Shown here: positions 9,510 through 18,347 of the stretch, piece by piece
Numbering within the stretch: the first letter of the stretch is position 1
Layout of the letters: every line of letters begins with the position of its first letter
Assembly (NCBI RefSeq): GCF_021730615.1
Contig: NZ_JAJLMN010000001.1
Coordinates: 2,615,501-2,679,500, forward strand
DNA: 64,000 nt
DNA from: Lichenibacterium dinghuense
GTDB lineage: Bacteria; Pseudomonadota; Alphaproteobacteria; Rhizobiales; Beijerinckiaceae
Direction: 5' to 3'
Made by a program: the position numbers and the translations under genes
The notes under the pieces: model-generated
What the model saw: only the letters and a program-made list of their open reading frames with translations
What the model was told of the DNA's origin: nothing
Databases searched by the model: none

Positions 9510-9752
9510 TCATGGTGATCCGCGGCTTCGATGGAGCATGAGCGCCGTCGTGGGCCGTCGTGCGAATGCAGGTCGTGGGGTTGCGCAATGGGCGCGTCCG
9601 GGGAGCGTCGGAGTCCTGCAGCGACGTCGCGCCGACGCCGAGGACGACCTGCTCGATGGTGCTGCATTCCCATCGGCGCGTTCCGCGGTGATGCACACGC
9701 GGACAATCGGATCATCGATACTCGCGCGGACGTTCTCGGGAACGTGGCACAT
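9510..9752 (-). pseudogene. second copy of the riboswitch-linked small gene, probably frameshifted
   Basis: ATG at 9752 follows ACGGAG and the same CTCGCC spacer seen before the 2690 gene. The first 30 residues (MCHVPENVRASIDDPIVRV, then CITAERADG) align with the 2690 protein (MRCLPENIQLMIADPIVRM, then LMVADRVDEG). After that point this frame turns into serine/arginine-rich sequence, while the neighbouring frame gives a protein-like ECSTIEQVVLGVGATSLQD, so a single-base shift near 9665 has probably broken the gene, unless it is a sequencing error. It lies 34 bases behind riboswitch copy C. I do not recognise the family. Confidence 0.5.
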
Positions 9753-9785
9753 GGCGAGACTCCGTAAGTCCAAAAACGGACCCAA

Positions 9786-9833
9786 GCAGGAGTCATCAGC
9801 CCACGAGGCGATTGAACGGGAACCCCATCCCGG
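9786..9833 (-). ncRNA. fluoride riboswitch (crcB-type), copy C
   Basis: Minus-strand CGGGATGGGGTTCCCG, AATCGCC, loop TCGTG, GGCTGATGACTCCTGC. P1, P2 and the 3' strand agree with the fluoride aptamer; the pseudoknot GGGGU/ACUCC contains one G-U pair. The 3' strand GACTCC is also a perfect complement of GGAGTC over the start region of the 9752 gene, so with no fluoride the ribosome site could be masked, and pseudoknot formation would free it. Confidence 0.88.
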
Positions 9834-10061
9834 TATTCATAGACTAACGCGTACGCCGACTCGCCGCAAGGACCCTCGTCTTCGATTCGGTGGTTTCCAT
9901 CAGCCGAATCGCGGCGCCTCGATGAGGGCGCAAGAAGTATCCCTCGCGGACGAAGTCATGGAGTCGAAAGGAGCGGAGGGGCACCGATCCAACGTGCGTA
10001 CCGCTCGGGGCATCAGCCCCCGGCCCGCTGGCTCAAGTCGACTTGGAACGCCAATGACGGC

Positions 10062-10105
10062 CCGACTCGGGAGTTTCCCTCGGGCACCCGTGAGACCCGA
10101 GTCGG
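10062..10105 (-). terminator. stem-loop downstream of ilvD
   Basis: A perfect 10-bp inverted repeat, CCGACTCGGG at 10062-10071 and CCCGAGTCGG at 10096-10105, with a 24-base loop, lies 22 bases past the ilvD stop. There is no U-tract, so it is either a weak terminator or an mRNA-stabilising hairpin. Confidence 0.55.
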
Positions 10106-10126
10106 TGGTCAGGGAACTACGTCACC

Positions 10127-11965
10127 TCACTCCGGGGGCATGCGAACCGCGCCCCTGGAGGCGCTGGTGGTAAGCGCCGCATAGGCCTTGAGCGCCGTCG
10201 ACACCTTGCGCTTGCGCGGGGCCGCCGGCTTGAAGCCGCGGCCGTCGGCCAGGACGGCGCGGCGGCGGGCCAGCTCGGCGTCGGACACGTCGAGGTGGAT
10301 GCTCCGCTTCGGGATGTCGATCGAGATGCGGTCACCGGTCTCCACCAGGGCGATGGTGCCCCCCTCGGCCGCCTCGGGCGACACGTGGCCGATCGACAGG
10401 CCCGCGGTCCCGCCGGAGAAGCGCCCGTCCGTCACCAGGGCGCAGAGCTTGCCGAGGCCCTTCGACTTCAGGTAGCTCGTCGGATACAGCATCTCCTGCA
10501 TGCCGGGGCCGCCCCGCGGGCCCTCGTAGCGGATCAGCACGACGTCGCCGGCCGTGACGCGGTTGGTCAGGATCGCGTCAACCGCCGCGTCCTGGCTTTC
10601 GAAGACCCGCGCCGTGCCGTCGAACACGAGGTTCGACGAGTCGACCCCCGCGGTCGTCACGATGCAGCCTTCCTCGGCGAGGTTGCCGTAGAGCACCGCG
10701 AGGCCTCCGTCCTGGCTGAAGGCGTGCTCCTTGTCGCGGATGACGCCGGCTTGCCGGTCGGCGTCGAGCTCCTCGTAGCGGCGGCTCTGGCTGAAGGCCA
10801 CCTGGGTCGGCACGCCGCCCGGCGCCGCGCGGTAGAACTCGCGCACCGCCTCGCTGTCGGTCCGCATCACGTCCCACTTCGCCAGCGCGTCGCTCATCGA
10901 GCCCGCGTGGACGGTGCGGCAGTGGCCGTTGATCAGGCCGGCGCGGTCGAGCTCGCCGAGGATCGCCATGATGCCGCCGGCGCGGTGCACGTCCTCCATG
11001 TGGACGTCCGACTTGGCGGGCGCGACCTTGCACAGGCAGGGCACGCGGCGGCTCAATCGGTCGATGTCCGCCATGGTGAAGTTCACCTCGCCCTCGTGGG
11101 CCGCGGCGAGCAGGTGCAGCACCGTGTTGGTGGAGCCGCCCATGGCGATGTCCAGCGTCATCGCGTTCTCGAAGGCCTCGAAGGTCGCGACCGAGCGCGG
11201 CAGGACGCTCATGTCGTCCTTCTCGTAGTGGCGCTTGGCGAGGTCGACGACGAGCCGCCCGGCTTCGAGGAACAGCCGCTCGCGGTCGGCGTGGGTGGCG
11301 AGCGTCGAGCCGTTGCCCGGCAGCGCGAGGCCCAGCGCCTCGGTGAGGCAGTTCATCGAGTTGGCGGTGAACATGCCCGAGCAGGAGCCGCAGGTCGGGC
11401 AGGCCGAGCGCTCGATGACCTTGACCTCCTCGTCGGTGTAGTCGTCGTCGGCCGCGGCGATCATCGCATCGACGAGGTCGAGCGGCTTGATCTTGCCGCG
11501 GTGGTCGACCTTGCCGGCCTCCATCGGGCCGCCCGACACGAACACGGCCGGGATGTTGAGGCGCAGCGCCGCCATCAGCATGCCGGGGGTGATCTTGTCG
11601 CAATTGGAGATGCACACCAGCGCGTCGGCGCAATGGGCGTTGGCCATGTACTCGACGCTGTCGGCGATGACCTCGCGGCTCGGCAGGCTGTACAGCATGC
11701 CGTCGTGGCCCATGGCGATGCCGTCGTCGACCGCGATGGTGTTGAACTCCTTGGCGACGCCGCCCGCCTTCTCGATCTCGCGCGCGACGAGCTGGCCGAG
11801 GTCCTTGAGGTGGACGTGGCCGGGCACGAACTGCGTGAAGCTGTTCACCACCGCGACGATGGGCTTGCCGAAATCCGCATCCTTCATGCCGGTCGCGCGC
11901 CACAGTCCGCGGGCGCCGGCCATGTTGCGGCCGTGGGTGGTGGTGCGTGAGCGATAGGAGGGCAT
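10127..11965 (-). CDS. ilvD: dihydroxy-acid dehydratase
   Basis: IlvD converts 2,3-dihydroxy-isovalerate and -3-methylvalerate to the 2-keto acids in valine and isoleucine synthesis, using an Fe-S cluster and Mg2+. The 612-residue length is normal. Cluster and active-site signatures are present: cysteine in [12 protein letters not shown] region context, [13 protein letters not shown], and [19 protein letters not shown]; the C-terminal [19 protein letters not shown] is typical. It starts at ATG 11965 ([20 protein letters not shown]), 44 bases after the stop of the GH15 gene on the same strand, so both may share a transcript that begins near riboswitch copy D. Whether this is the housekeeping copy or a stress copy cannot be told here. 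Codon bias is strong, like that of katE. Confidence 0.97.
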   Translation of the reverse strand: MPSYRSRTTTHGRNMAGARGLWRATGMKDADFGKPIVAVVNSFTQFVPGHVHLKDLGQLVAREIEKAGGVAKEFNTIAVDDGIAMGHDGMLYSLPSREVIADSVEYMANAHCADALVCISNCDKITPGMLMAALRLNIPAVFVSGGPMEAGKVDHRGKIKPLDLVDAMIAAADDDYTDEEVKVIERSACPTCGSCSGMFTANSMNCLTEALGLALPGNGSTLATHADRERLFLEAGRLVVDLAKRHYEKDDMSVLPRSVATFEAFENAMTLDIAMGGSTNTVLHLLAAAHEGEVNFTMADIDRLSRRVPCLCKVAPAKSDVHMEDVHRAGGIMAILGELDRAGLINGHCRTVHAGSMSDALAKWDVMRTDSEAVREFYRAAPGGVPTQVAFSQSRRYEELDADRQAGVIRDKEHAFSQDGGLAVLYGNLAEEGCIVTTAGVDSSNLVFDGTARVFESQDAAVDAILTNRVTAGDVVLIRYEGPRGGPGMQEMLYPTSYLKSKGLGKLCALVTDGRFSGGTAGLSIGHVSPEAAEGGTIALVETGDRISIDIPKRSIHLDVSDAELARRRAVLADGRGFKPAAPRKRKVSTALKAYAALTTSASRGAVRMPPE

Positions 11966-12009
11966 CGATCGATCCGAAGTGTCGTTGACTTGGTGGGTGG
12001 GGTGAACCG

Positions 12010-13929
12010 TCACCGTGATCGGGTGAGGGCGTTGTTCCAGGGCCTGCTGAGACGCATCGCCGAGTTGACCAGGCCGACCATCGAGTAGCTCTGCGGGAAG
12101 TTGCCCCAGAGCTCGCCGGTCCTCGGGTCGATGTCCTCCGACAGGAGCCCGACGTGGTTGCGGCTCGCCAGCACCGCCTCGAAGATCACCCGCGCCTCGT
12201 CGGTGCGGCCGATGGCGCACAGGGCATCCACGTACCAGAAGGTGCACACCATGAACGCCGCCTCGGGCTCCCCGAAGTCGTCCGGGCGAGTGTAGCGCAT
12301 GAGGTGATCGCCACGTTTCAGTTCACGACCGATCGCCTCGACGGTCCCGATGAAACGGGGATCGTCGGCGGCCACGAATCCGATGTCGCTGAGCAACAGC
12401 AGGCTCGCGTCGAGCTCATCGCCGCCGAGGCTCCCCACGAAGGTCCCACGATCCTCGTCCCAGGCCTCGGCGAGGATCCGTTCCCGGATGGGACCGCCGA
12501 GTTCGGCCCAGTGCGCCGCGCGCTCCCGCAATCCCAGGCGGTCGGCGATGGCCTCCAGGCGATCGCATGCCGCCCAGCACATCGCGGCGGTGTAGGTGTG
12601 CACCTCGGTCCTCCCCCGGAACTCCCAAAGGCTGGCGTCCGGGGTGAAGGCGACCCGGGCGGCGACCCTCCCGAGGCTCTCGAGCCGCTCGAAGAGCCCA
12701 CGGTCGCCGGGACGCGACAGACGCTCGTCGAAGAACATCTGCGTCGCCGCCAGGATCGTGCTGCCGTAGACGTCGTTCTGGACCTGCTCCTCGGCCTTGT
12801 TGCCCACCCGGACGGGACCCATGCCGCGATATCCGCCGAGGCTTCCCACGAAGCGTTCCTCGAGCGGGTGACCCGGCACGACGCCGTAGACCGGCTTGAG
12901 CGACTTGTCGTCGGAAAGGGCGGCGACGTTGGTGATGTAGGCGATGAACTCCTCCATCATGTTCGTCGCCCCCAGATGGTTCAGCGCGTTCACGACGAAG
13001 AAGGAGTCCCGCAGCCAACAATACCGGTAGTCCCAATTGCGTCCGGAGCCCGCCGATTCCGGGATCGAGGTCGTGAGGGCGGCGACGATCGCGCCGGTGT
13101 CCTCGAAGCTGCACAGCTTGAGTGTGATCGAGGAGCGGATCACGACGTCCTGCCATTCGAAGGGGATGGAGAGATTGCGCGACCACTCGAACCAGTGCTG
13201 CTCCGTCTGCTCGAAGAGTTCGCGCGCCGTCTCGGCGACCGACTTGTGGAGGTACTCGTCGAGTCCGAGCAGCAGGTCGAGCGGCTCGCCGAGGACGAAC
13301 GGGACCTCCTCGGCGATGTAGGAGATCGGCCCGCTCGCCATCAGGCGGAACGACGTCTCGTTCCCGACGAAGCTGATGTGATGGCTGCCAACCCGGCGGA
13401 CGAAGGTCCCACCCTCGAACGCGGGCTTGGGACGGACCAGCACGCGGATGCGGGGACTGCCGGCGCGAGGGAAGACGCGCCGCACGATCATCGAGGGACG
13501 GGTCATGCGATCGTGCTTCCTGAAGCGCGGCGCGAAGTCCACCACCTCGACGCTGCTGCCGTCGTGCGCCGTGAGCACGGTGCTCACGATGGCGGTGTTG
13601 CGACGGTAGTGCTGCTCCGATCGGGCGAGGTCCTCGATCTCCACGGTGAAGCAACCGTCGTAGGGGTCATGGGCGTCGTCGATCAGCCCGCAGAAGATCG
13701 CATCGCTGTCCAGGCGCGGGAAGCAGCACCAGGAGATGCGCGCGTTGCGGTCCACGAGGGCGGCGATGTTGCAGTTCCCGACCGCCGCGAGCGCGAGGTC
13801 GTCGTTGAAGCGCGACGGCATGTCCCGCGCGGGCGCGGGCGCCGGCTCGACCACCGTCGACGCGGAGCCCGCCATGCCCACGCTCCCTCCCGGGACCGGG
13901 TCGGCACGACCGTCGATCGATCTGACCAT
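12010..13929 (-). CDS. glycoside hydrolase family 15 protein (glucoamylase/trehalase-like)
   Basis: A 639-residue GH15 enzyme, the family of glucoamylases, glucodextranases and bacterial trehalases that release glucose by inverting hydrolysis. It has the two-part layout: N-terminal beta-rich domain ([22 protein letters not shown] onwards) and C-terminal (alpha/alpha)6 barrel with [28 protein letters not shown] and the acidic end motif [10 protein letters not shown]. No signal peptide is visible, so it probably acts in the cytoplasm on storage or compatible-solute sugars such as trehalose or glycogen fragments; the substrate is not settled by sequence. ATG 13929 is chosen for the GGAGGACTCCGAG just upstream; an ATG five codons earlier has a weaker site. 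ilvD follows 44 bases downstream. Confidence 0.92.
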   Translation of the reverse strand: MVRSIDGRADPVPGGSVGMAGSASTVVEPAPAPARDMPSRFNDDLALAAVGNCNIAALVDRNARISWCCFPRLDSDAIFCGLIDDAHDPYDGCFTVEIEDLARSEQHYRRNTAIVSTVLTAHDGSSVEVVDFAPRFRKHDRMTRPSMIVRRVFPRAGSPRIRVLVRPKPAFEGGTFVRRVGSHHISFVGNETSFRLMASGPISYIAEEVPFVLGEPLDLLLGLDEYLHKSVAETARELFEQTEQHWFEWSRNLSIPFEWQDVVIRSSITLKLCSFEDTGAIVAALTTSIPESAGSGRNWDYRYCWLRDSFFVVNALNHLGATNMMEEFIAYITNVAALSDDKSLKPVYGVVPGHPLEERFVGSLGGYRGMGPVRVGNKAEEQVQNDVYGSTILAATQMFFDERLSRPGDRGLFERLESLGRVAARVAFTPDASLWEFRGRTEVHTYTAAMCWAACDRLEAIADRLGLRERAAHWAELGGPIRERILAEAWDEDRGTFVGSLGGDELDASLLLLSDIGFVAADDPRFIGTVEAIGRELKRGDHLMRYTRPDDFGEPEAAFMVCTFWYVDALCAIGRTDEARVIFEAVLASRNHVGLLSEDIDPRTGELWGNFPQSYSMVGLVNSAMRLSRPWNNALTRSR

Positions 13930-14379
13930 CTCGGAGTCCTCCATGTTTCCGGGAGGCGCGCTCACCGGGCCATCCACGACCAAGCTCGCGACGTTGATCT
14001 CGGGGAGCGATCCACCTTTCGCGGCGACGTTCCCGCGCGCCGTCCCGACCGGCGCTGCGCCCCCGGACCCGTTCTCGATCGCTCGGGACGCACCCGCTTC
14101 GAGCCATCCGCCCGATACCATCCCGGTCCGATCGCCGTGGATCGACCGGGGCGGGCCGAAGATCCAGGACCGGCGTCGACCCGCACCCTGGGATCGGGCG
14201 CGCGGCCGCGTACGCTCGTCCGCTCGGACCGTGGGACATGGAGCCTGGGATGGGATGGGACACCGCACGATCGAACGTCAGGACGCTCGTTTGAGCGAGC
14301 ACGACGTCGCGGGAATGCCGAACGAGTTCTCGAAGCCCGAGACAAGGCGATGCCGCTCCCGTGCCATGTGGCACTTCAG

Positions 14380-14428
14380 GTAGGAGTCATCAGCCCTGAC
14401 GGCATTCGATGGCGAACTCCATCGCCGA
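14380..14428 (-). ncRNA. fluoride riboswitch (crcB-type), copy D
   Basis: Minus-strand GGCGATGGAGTTCGCC, GAATGCC, loop GTCAG, GGCTGATGACTCCTAC. This copy is closest to the fluoride aptamer consensus, with intact P1, P2 and GGAGU/ACUCC pseudoknot. A perfect 14-bp palindrome GTGCCACATGGCAC follows within ten bases. No convincing small gene comes next: only a 28-codon frame starting in the palindrome. The next real gene on this strand is the GH15 gene, 450 bases on, so copy D may control the GH15-ilvD transcript or a lost gene. Confidence 0.9.
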
Positions 14429-15282
14429 ACGTCCCAACGTAGCTCGAAGCGGAAAGTTCCCGGTTCTACCATGCACCACCTCAGGCGAGGTGCGGCAGGT
14501 GCCTCTTGGCTTCGGATCGCCGACCCGGAGCGTGCATCGCCCCATACAGGGTCCCATGGCGGGTCGCGTGACGGGCAGGCCCCGCCCACCGCCGCCCGCG
14601 TCCGACGACTCGATGCCCGGTCCGCGAGCGCCGACGGCGGAACCATGGCGCGATCCCCGTCCCGACCTCCGGGAGACGACGCGGCTGCGATGCGCCTCGC
14701 TCGGACCGAACACGCGGCGGGGTCGTCGACGCGCGGATCCGGGTCGGCCGCTCATCGCGTGGGCGCCGGAGCCACGCGGGGCAGAGGCCATGGTCGATGG
14801 GCTCCGGCCATCATCGGGGCGCCCACGATCGCAGGGCGGTCGTCGCCGCTCGACGACGTGGAAATGTCGGCATCGGGGTGGTGCGATCGGGCGCCACAAG
14901 CGCCCGCATCGGCGCGACGCCCGGCCGCCCACATGCGGTGCGCATGACATGCGCTCCCGACGCGACGCGGCCTCGCATCCCTGTCCAGTCGGGAGAATGC
15001 ACGATTGCCGGAGCGTGCGGGAGATCGTGGCCCTCACCCCCGTGCCTCCTGCACCCCATCGACTCGCACCCGACGGCGGTCGGGACGCCTGCGGGCGAGT
15101 GGACGGCCGAAGTGGAAGCCGTCTGACGGCCGATCTCCGCGGGTCGGCGAACCGTCCATGTTCGCGCAATCAACGGAGAGGTGGCGCTTGGCGTTCAGCC
15201 GCACTTCAAGCCTTGCGGGTCGCCTCCTCTTCGATCGGGGTGTGTATCCCGAAGTGCGCTTGCATTGAGCGCTCGCTTGGTA
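14429..15282. other. non-coding stretch between riboswitch D and the hydroxyacid dehydrogenase promoter
   Basis: About 850 bases with no supportable gene. All long frames are arginine/proline-rich overlaps of one another. The minus-strand promoter for riboswitch D must lie at its left end. Confidence 0.5.
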
Positions 15283-15296
15283 TGTTATCGATAACA
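15283..15296. promoter_or_regulatory. LacI-type operator 1
   Basis: A perfect 14-bp palindrome TGTTATCGATAACA lies 66 bases upstream of the D-2-hydroxyacid dehydrogenase start. It shares the TGTTA-CG-TAACA pattern with sites at 19277 and 20585, and central CG with symmetrical arms is typical of LacI/GalR operators. The likely binding protein is the LacI-type regulator encoded at 19392-20438. Confidence 0.75.
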
Positions 15297-15361
15297 CGAT
15301 ACAGGGCGGATCGGCGAGCGCCGTCTTGGTCCGTCCCGGCTGAACGAGGACACGCGCCGGC

Positions 15362-16327
15362 ATGCACCAAGTCGTTTTCCTGGATCGCGGAACCATCGCC
15401 CGGCAAATCGCGCTGCGTCGGCCGAACTTCGCCCACGATTATGTCGAGTACGAGAGAACGTCTCCCGAGCAGGTGCTCGATCGGCTTCGGAGCGCGACGA
15501 TCGCGATCGTCAACAAGGTCGTCCTGACGGCCGAGATCCTCGGTCGCCTCCCGACGCTCCGGCTCGTGGCCGTGGCGGCCACGGGCACCGATTGCATCGA
15601 CAAGGCGTTCTGCCGCGAGGCCGGCGTCACGGTGATGAACATCCGCGATTACGCCGTTCGAACCGTCCCCGAGCATGTCCTCGCCCTGATGCTGGCCCTG
15701 CGCCGGTCGCTCATCCCCTTCCGGCAGGACGTCCTGGACGGCGAATGGCAACGGGCCGGACAGTTTTGCTTCTTCCATCACCCGATCCGCGACCTCGGCG
15801 GCGCGCGCCTCGGGATCGTCGGCAAGGGAGCCCTCGGGCAGAGGGTCGCGGCGATCGGCGAAGCGCTTGGCATGGACGTGCGCTTCGCCGGGCGGAAGGG
15901 GGAGCGTTCGCCCGGTCCGTCCCATGTGTCCTGGGAGGAGTTCCTCGCCACCAGCGACGTGATCTCCCTCCACGTTCCACTGACGGCCGAGACCCAGGGG
16001 CTGATCGCGATGGCCGAGTTCCGGCGCATGGAGCGCAGGCCCCTGCTCCTCAACACCGCGCGCGGTGGTCTCGTGAATGAGGAGGACCTTGAGCGCGCCC
16101 TGCGGGAGGGGCTCGTCAGTGGCGCGGGGATAGACGTGACCTCGCCGGAGCCGCCCACCCGCGACAGTCCGCTGATGCGGATCGCGGCGCTTCCGAACGT
16201 CATCGTCACACCGCACGTCGCCTGGGCCAGCGACGAGGCCATGCAGGGGCTCGCCGATCGCCTGATCGACAACATCGAGACGTTCGTGGCCGGCGAGGAG
16301 CTCGACCCCGCGACGGGCGGCGACTGA
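15362..16327 (+). CDS. D-isomer-specific 2-hydroxyacid dehydrogenase (hydroxypyruvate/glyoxylate reductase-like)
   Basis: A 321-residue NAD(P)-dependent dehydrogenase of the D-2-hydroxyacid family. Seen: N-terminal substrate domain with VAATGTDCID and VPEHVLALMLALRR, Rossmann motif GIVGKGALGQRVA (about residue 155), LLLNTARGGLVNEEDL with the substrate-binding arginine, the acidic residue in GIDVTSPEPP, and the catalytic histidine in VTPHVAW. Closest in pattern to hydroxypyruvate reductases (HprA-type), which interconvert hydroxypyruvate and D-glycerate; with the glycerate kinase at 22734 in the same putative regulon this fits a glycerate route. ATG 15362 lies 66 bases behind operator 1. The TRAP binding protein follows on the same strand. 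Confidence 0.92.
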   Translation: MHQVVFLDRGTIARQIALRRPNFAHDYVEYERTSPEQVLDRLRSATIAIVNKVVLTAEILGRLPTLRLVAVAATGTDCIDKAFCREAGVTVMNIRDYAVRTVPEHVLALMLALRRSLIPFRQDVLDGEWQRAGQFCFFHHPIRDLGGARLGIVGKGALGQRVAAIGEALGMDVRFAGRKGERSPGPSHVSWEEFLATSDVISLHVPLTAETQGLIAMAEFRRMERRPLLLNTARGGLVNEEDLERALREGLVSGAGIDVTSPEPPTRDSPLMRIAALPNVIVTPHVAWASDEAMQGLADRLIDNIETFVAGEELDPATGGD

Positions 16328-16523
16328 GAGAAGCCGAGCGGACCTGGACGTGTGGTCACGGGCGCAGGCCCGGTCTCGCCGAAGAGGGCAGGTGGAAACC
16401 GCGGACGGTCGATCCCCGGTCCCGCGATCCCCGCCGGACGGCCGCCGGCGAACGCCCGCACCGACGAAGCCCGCGCGGCACGGGATCTGGTGGAAGGATG
16501 CTCGAGACGAGGGAGGGAAGTCC

Positions 16524-17552
16524 ATGACGAAGCATAACCTCGGGGCCGGTCCCGATCGCCGCACGGTCCTGGCCGCGGGCCTGTTGGCACCGCTCGCCGC
16601 ACCCGCCGTGGTTCGGGCGGCCAGCCCGGAGTTCAGCCTCAAGTTCGCCACCGGCCAAGCCCCGACCCATCCGAACAACGTCCGCATGCGCGAGGCCATC
16701 GATCGAATCCGCGATCGGACGGCCGGGCGGATCGAGATCCGCCTGTTCCCGGCCAATCAACTCGGCACGGAGACCGACGTCCTGTCGCAACTCCGCGTCG
16801 GCGGCATCGAACTCCTCCTGTTGTCGGCTTCCATCCTCGCGACCCTGGTCCCGGTCGCGGGCATCGCCAACACGGCGTACGCGTTCCCGGAATACGACGC
16901 CGTTTGGAAGGCCATGGACGGCGGTCTCGGCCGCTACACGCGAGCCCAGATCGAGAAGGTCGGCCTGCTCTGCCCGGCCAAGGTATGGGACAACGGCTTC
17001 CGCCAGATCACGGCGTCGAACCGGGACATCCGCGAGCCCCGCGACCTGCTGGGCTTCAAGGTCAGGGTCCCGCCCGCGCCCATGCTGACGTCGTTCTTCG
17101 CCACCATCGGCGCCTCGCCGACGCCGATGAATTTCGCCGAGGTGTACGCCGCCCTGCAAACGCACGTCATCGACGGTCAGGAGAACGCGCTGTCGCTGAT
17201 CGAGACCACCAAGCTCTACGAAGTCCAGAGGTTCTGCTCGATGACGGGCCACAGCTGGGACGGCTACTGGCCGCTCGCCAACCGGCGCGCCTGGGGCCGC
17301 CTGCCGGACGATCTCAAGACCATCCTGGTCACCGAGTTCGATCGGTCCGTCCTCGACCAGCGCGCCGACCTGGCCGAGCGGGACCGAACGCTCCAAAGCG
17401 AGTTGACCGCCAAGGGGATGGCGTTCCGCGACGTCGACAAGGCGCAGTTCCGCGCCGTGCTCGCCAAGACCTCCTACTACACGGATTGGAAGGCGAGGTA
17501 CGGGACGGAAGCTTGGTCGGAGCTGGAGGCGGTCTGTGGCAAGCTGGCTTGA
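16524..17552 (+). CDS. TRAP transporter solute-binding protein (DctP family)
   Basis: A 342-residue periplasmic binding protein of the TRAP/DctP family, which delivers carboxylates and other organic acids to a DctQM membrane pair. The N-terminus carries twin arginines and a hydrophobic stretch (DRRTVLAAGLLAPLAAPAVV, then RA), a probable Tat-type signal. The body has family features: FATGQAPTHPNN, GGIELLLLSASIL, KVWDNGFRQITASNR, the ligand-arginine region GFKVRVPPAP, and IDGQENALSLI. ATG 16524 is preceded by GGGAGGGAAG. The gene follows the dehydrogenase by about 200 bases. No DctQ or DctM gene is in this window, so it is an orphan receptor that either works with a distant membrane pair or has a sensing role. 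Confidence 0.9.
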   Translation: MTKHNLGAGPDRRTVLAAGLLAPLAAPAVVRAASPEFSLKFATGQAPTHPNNVRMREAIDRIRDRTAGRIEIRLFPANQLGTETDVLSQLRVGGIELLLLSASILATLVPVAGIANTAYAFPEYDAVWKAMDGGLGRYTRAQIEKVGLLCPAKVWDNGFRQITASNRDIREPRDLLGFKVRVPPAPMLTSFFATIGASPTPMNFAEVYAALQTHVIDGQENALSLIETTKLYEVQRFCSMTGHSWDGYWPLANRRAWGRLPDDLKTILVTEFDRSVLDQRADLAERDRTLQSELTAKGMAFRDVDKAQFRAVLAKTSYYTDWKARYGTEAWSELEAVCGKLA

Positions 17553-17586
17553 GCGATGCCCAGCCACGCTCGCCCGGCGGGTTGCG

Positions 17587-18309
17587 TCAGGGCCGAGCCT
17601 CGTCACGGGCCCCCAGGGCTGCCCCGAGGGCGAAACGGGCCATGTCGAGCGCCTCGGCCCCACTGGTGCTCCGCGCCGCGTGGTACAGGTCCCGGCCGAG
17701 GGCCAGGACGTCGGGGTTGGCGCGCGCCGCCCGCTCGACCGTCTCGATGGCCCGCGCCAGCACGCCGTCCTTCGGAAGGGCCGCGTTCGCGAGGTGGTGC
17801 GCGCAGGCCTCCTGTGCATCGAGCAGTCGCGCGCCGTACACGATCTCGAACAGGAGCTTCTTGGGCAACGTGTCCCGTACGATCGAGAGGGCCAGGAACG
17901 GGAAGAGCCCGTGCGCCGCCTCCGGCAGCCCCATGGTGGCGTCCTCCGCCACGAACGCCATGTCGCAGGCGACCGTGAGGGCGAAACCGCCCGCATGGGC
18001 ATCGCCGTTCACGGCGGCGACGAGCGGCTTGCCGAGCCGCGACATCGCATCGATGAGGTCGATGTGGGCGCGTCCGAACTCCATGCGGCCCGCCGTCGTG
18101 GGCCCCGCACCCTGGTAGTCACCGCCCAGGCAAAACACGTCGCCGGCCCCGGTCAGGACGCAGCCCGCGGTCCCGGAGTCCCGCCTCGCTCCGTCGAGCG
18201 CAGCGATCAATTCGGCCGCCATGGGTTGCGTGATGCGATTGCCGGCCCGCGGGCGCGACAGGGTCAGGACGGCGACGCGCCCCCTCCGCTCGACGAGGAC
18301 ATCGGTCAT
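17587..18309 (-). CDS. enoyl-CoA hydratase/isomerase family protein
   Basis: A 240-residue crotonase-fold protein. It begins MTDVLVERRGRVAVLTLSRP and has the oxyanion-hole strands around FCLGGDYQGAG and AVNGDAHAGGFALTVACDMAF, followed by ATMGLPEAAHGLFPF. The glutamates typical of true hydratases are only partly matched (GLPEA keeps one), so hydratase, isomerase or thioesterase activity cannot be separated. It lies 38 bases downstream of the isocitrate-lyase-family gene on the same strand and is probably co-transcribed with it from the promoter that carries operator 2. Its substrate in this cluster is unknown; a CoA-linked side branch of the pathway is possible. Confidence 0.88.
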   Translation of the reverse strand: MTDVLVERRGRVAVLTLSRPRAGNRITQPMAAELIAALDGARRDSGTAGCVLTGAGDVFCLGGDYQGAGPTTAGRMEFGRAHIDLIDAMSRLGKPLVAAVNGDAHAGGFALTVACDMAFVAEDATMGLPEAAHGLFPFLALSIVRDTLPKKLLFEIVYGARLLDAQEACAHHLANAALPKDGVLARAIETVERAARANPDVLALGRDLYHAARSTSGAEALDMARFALGAALGARDEARP

Positions 18310-18347
18310 GCTCCCCTCCCTTCCGGGCGCCTCCGCCCGCTCGTGGC

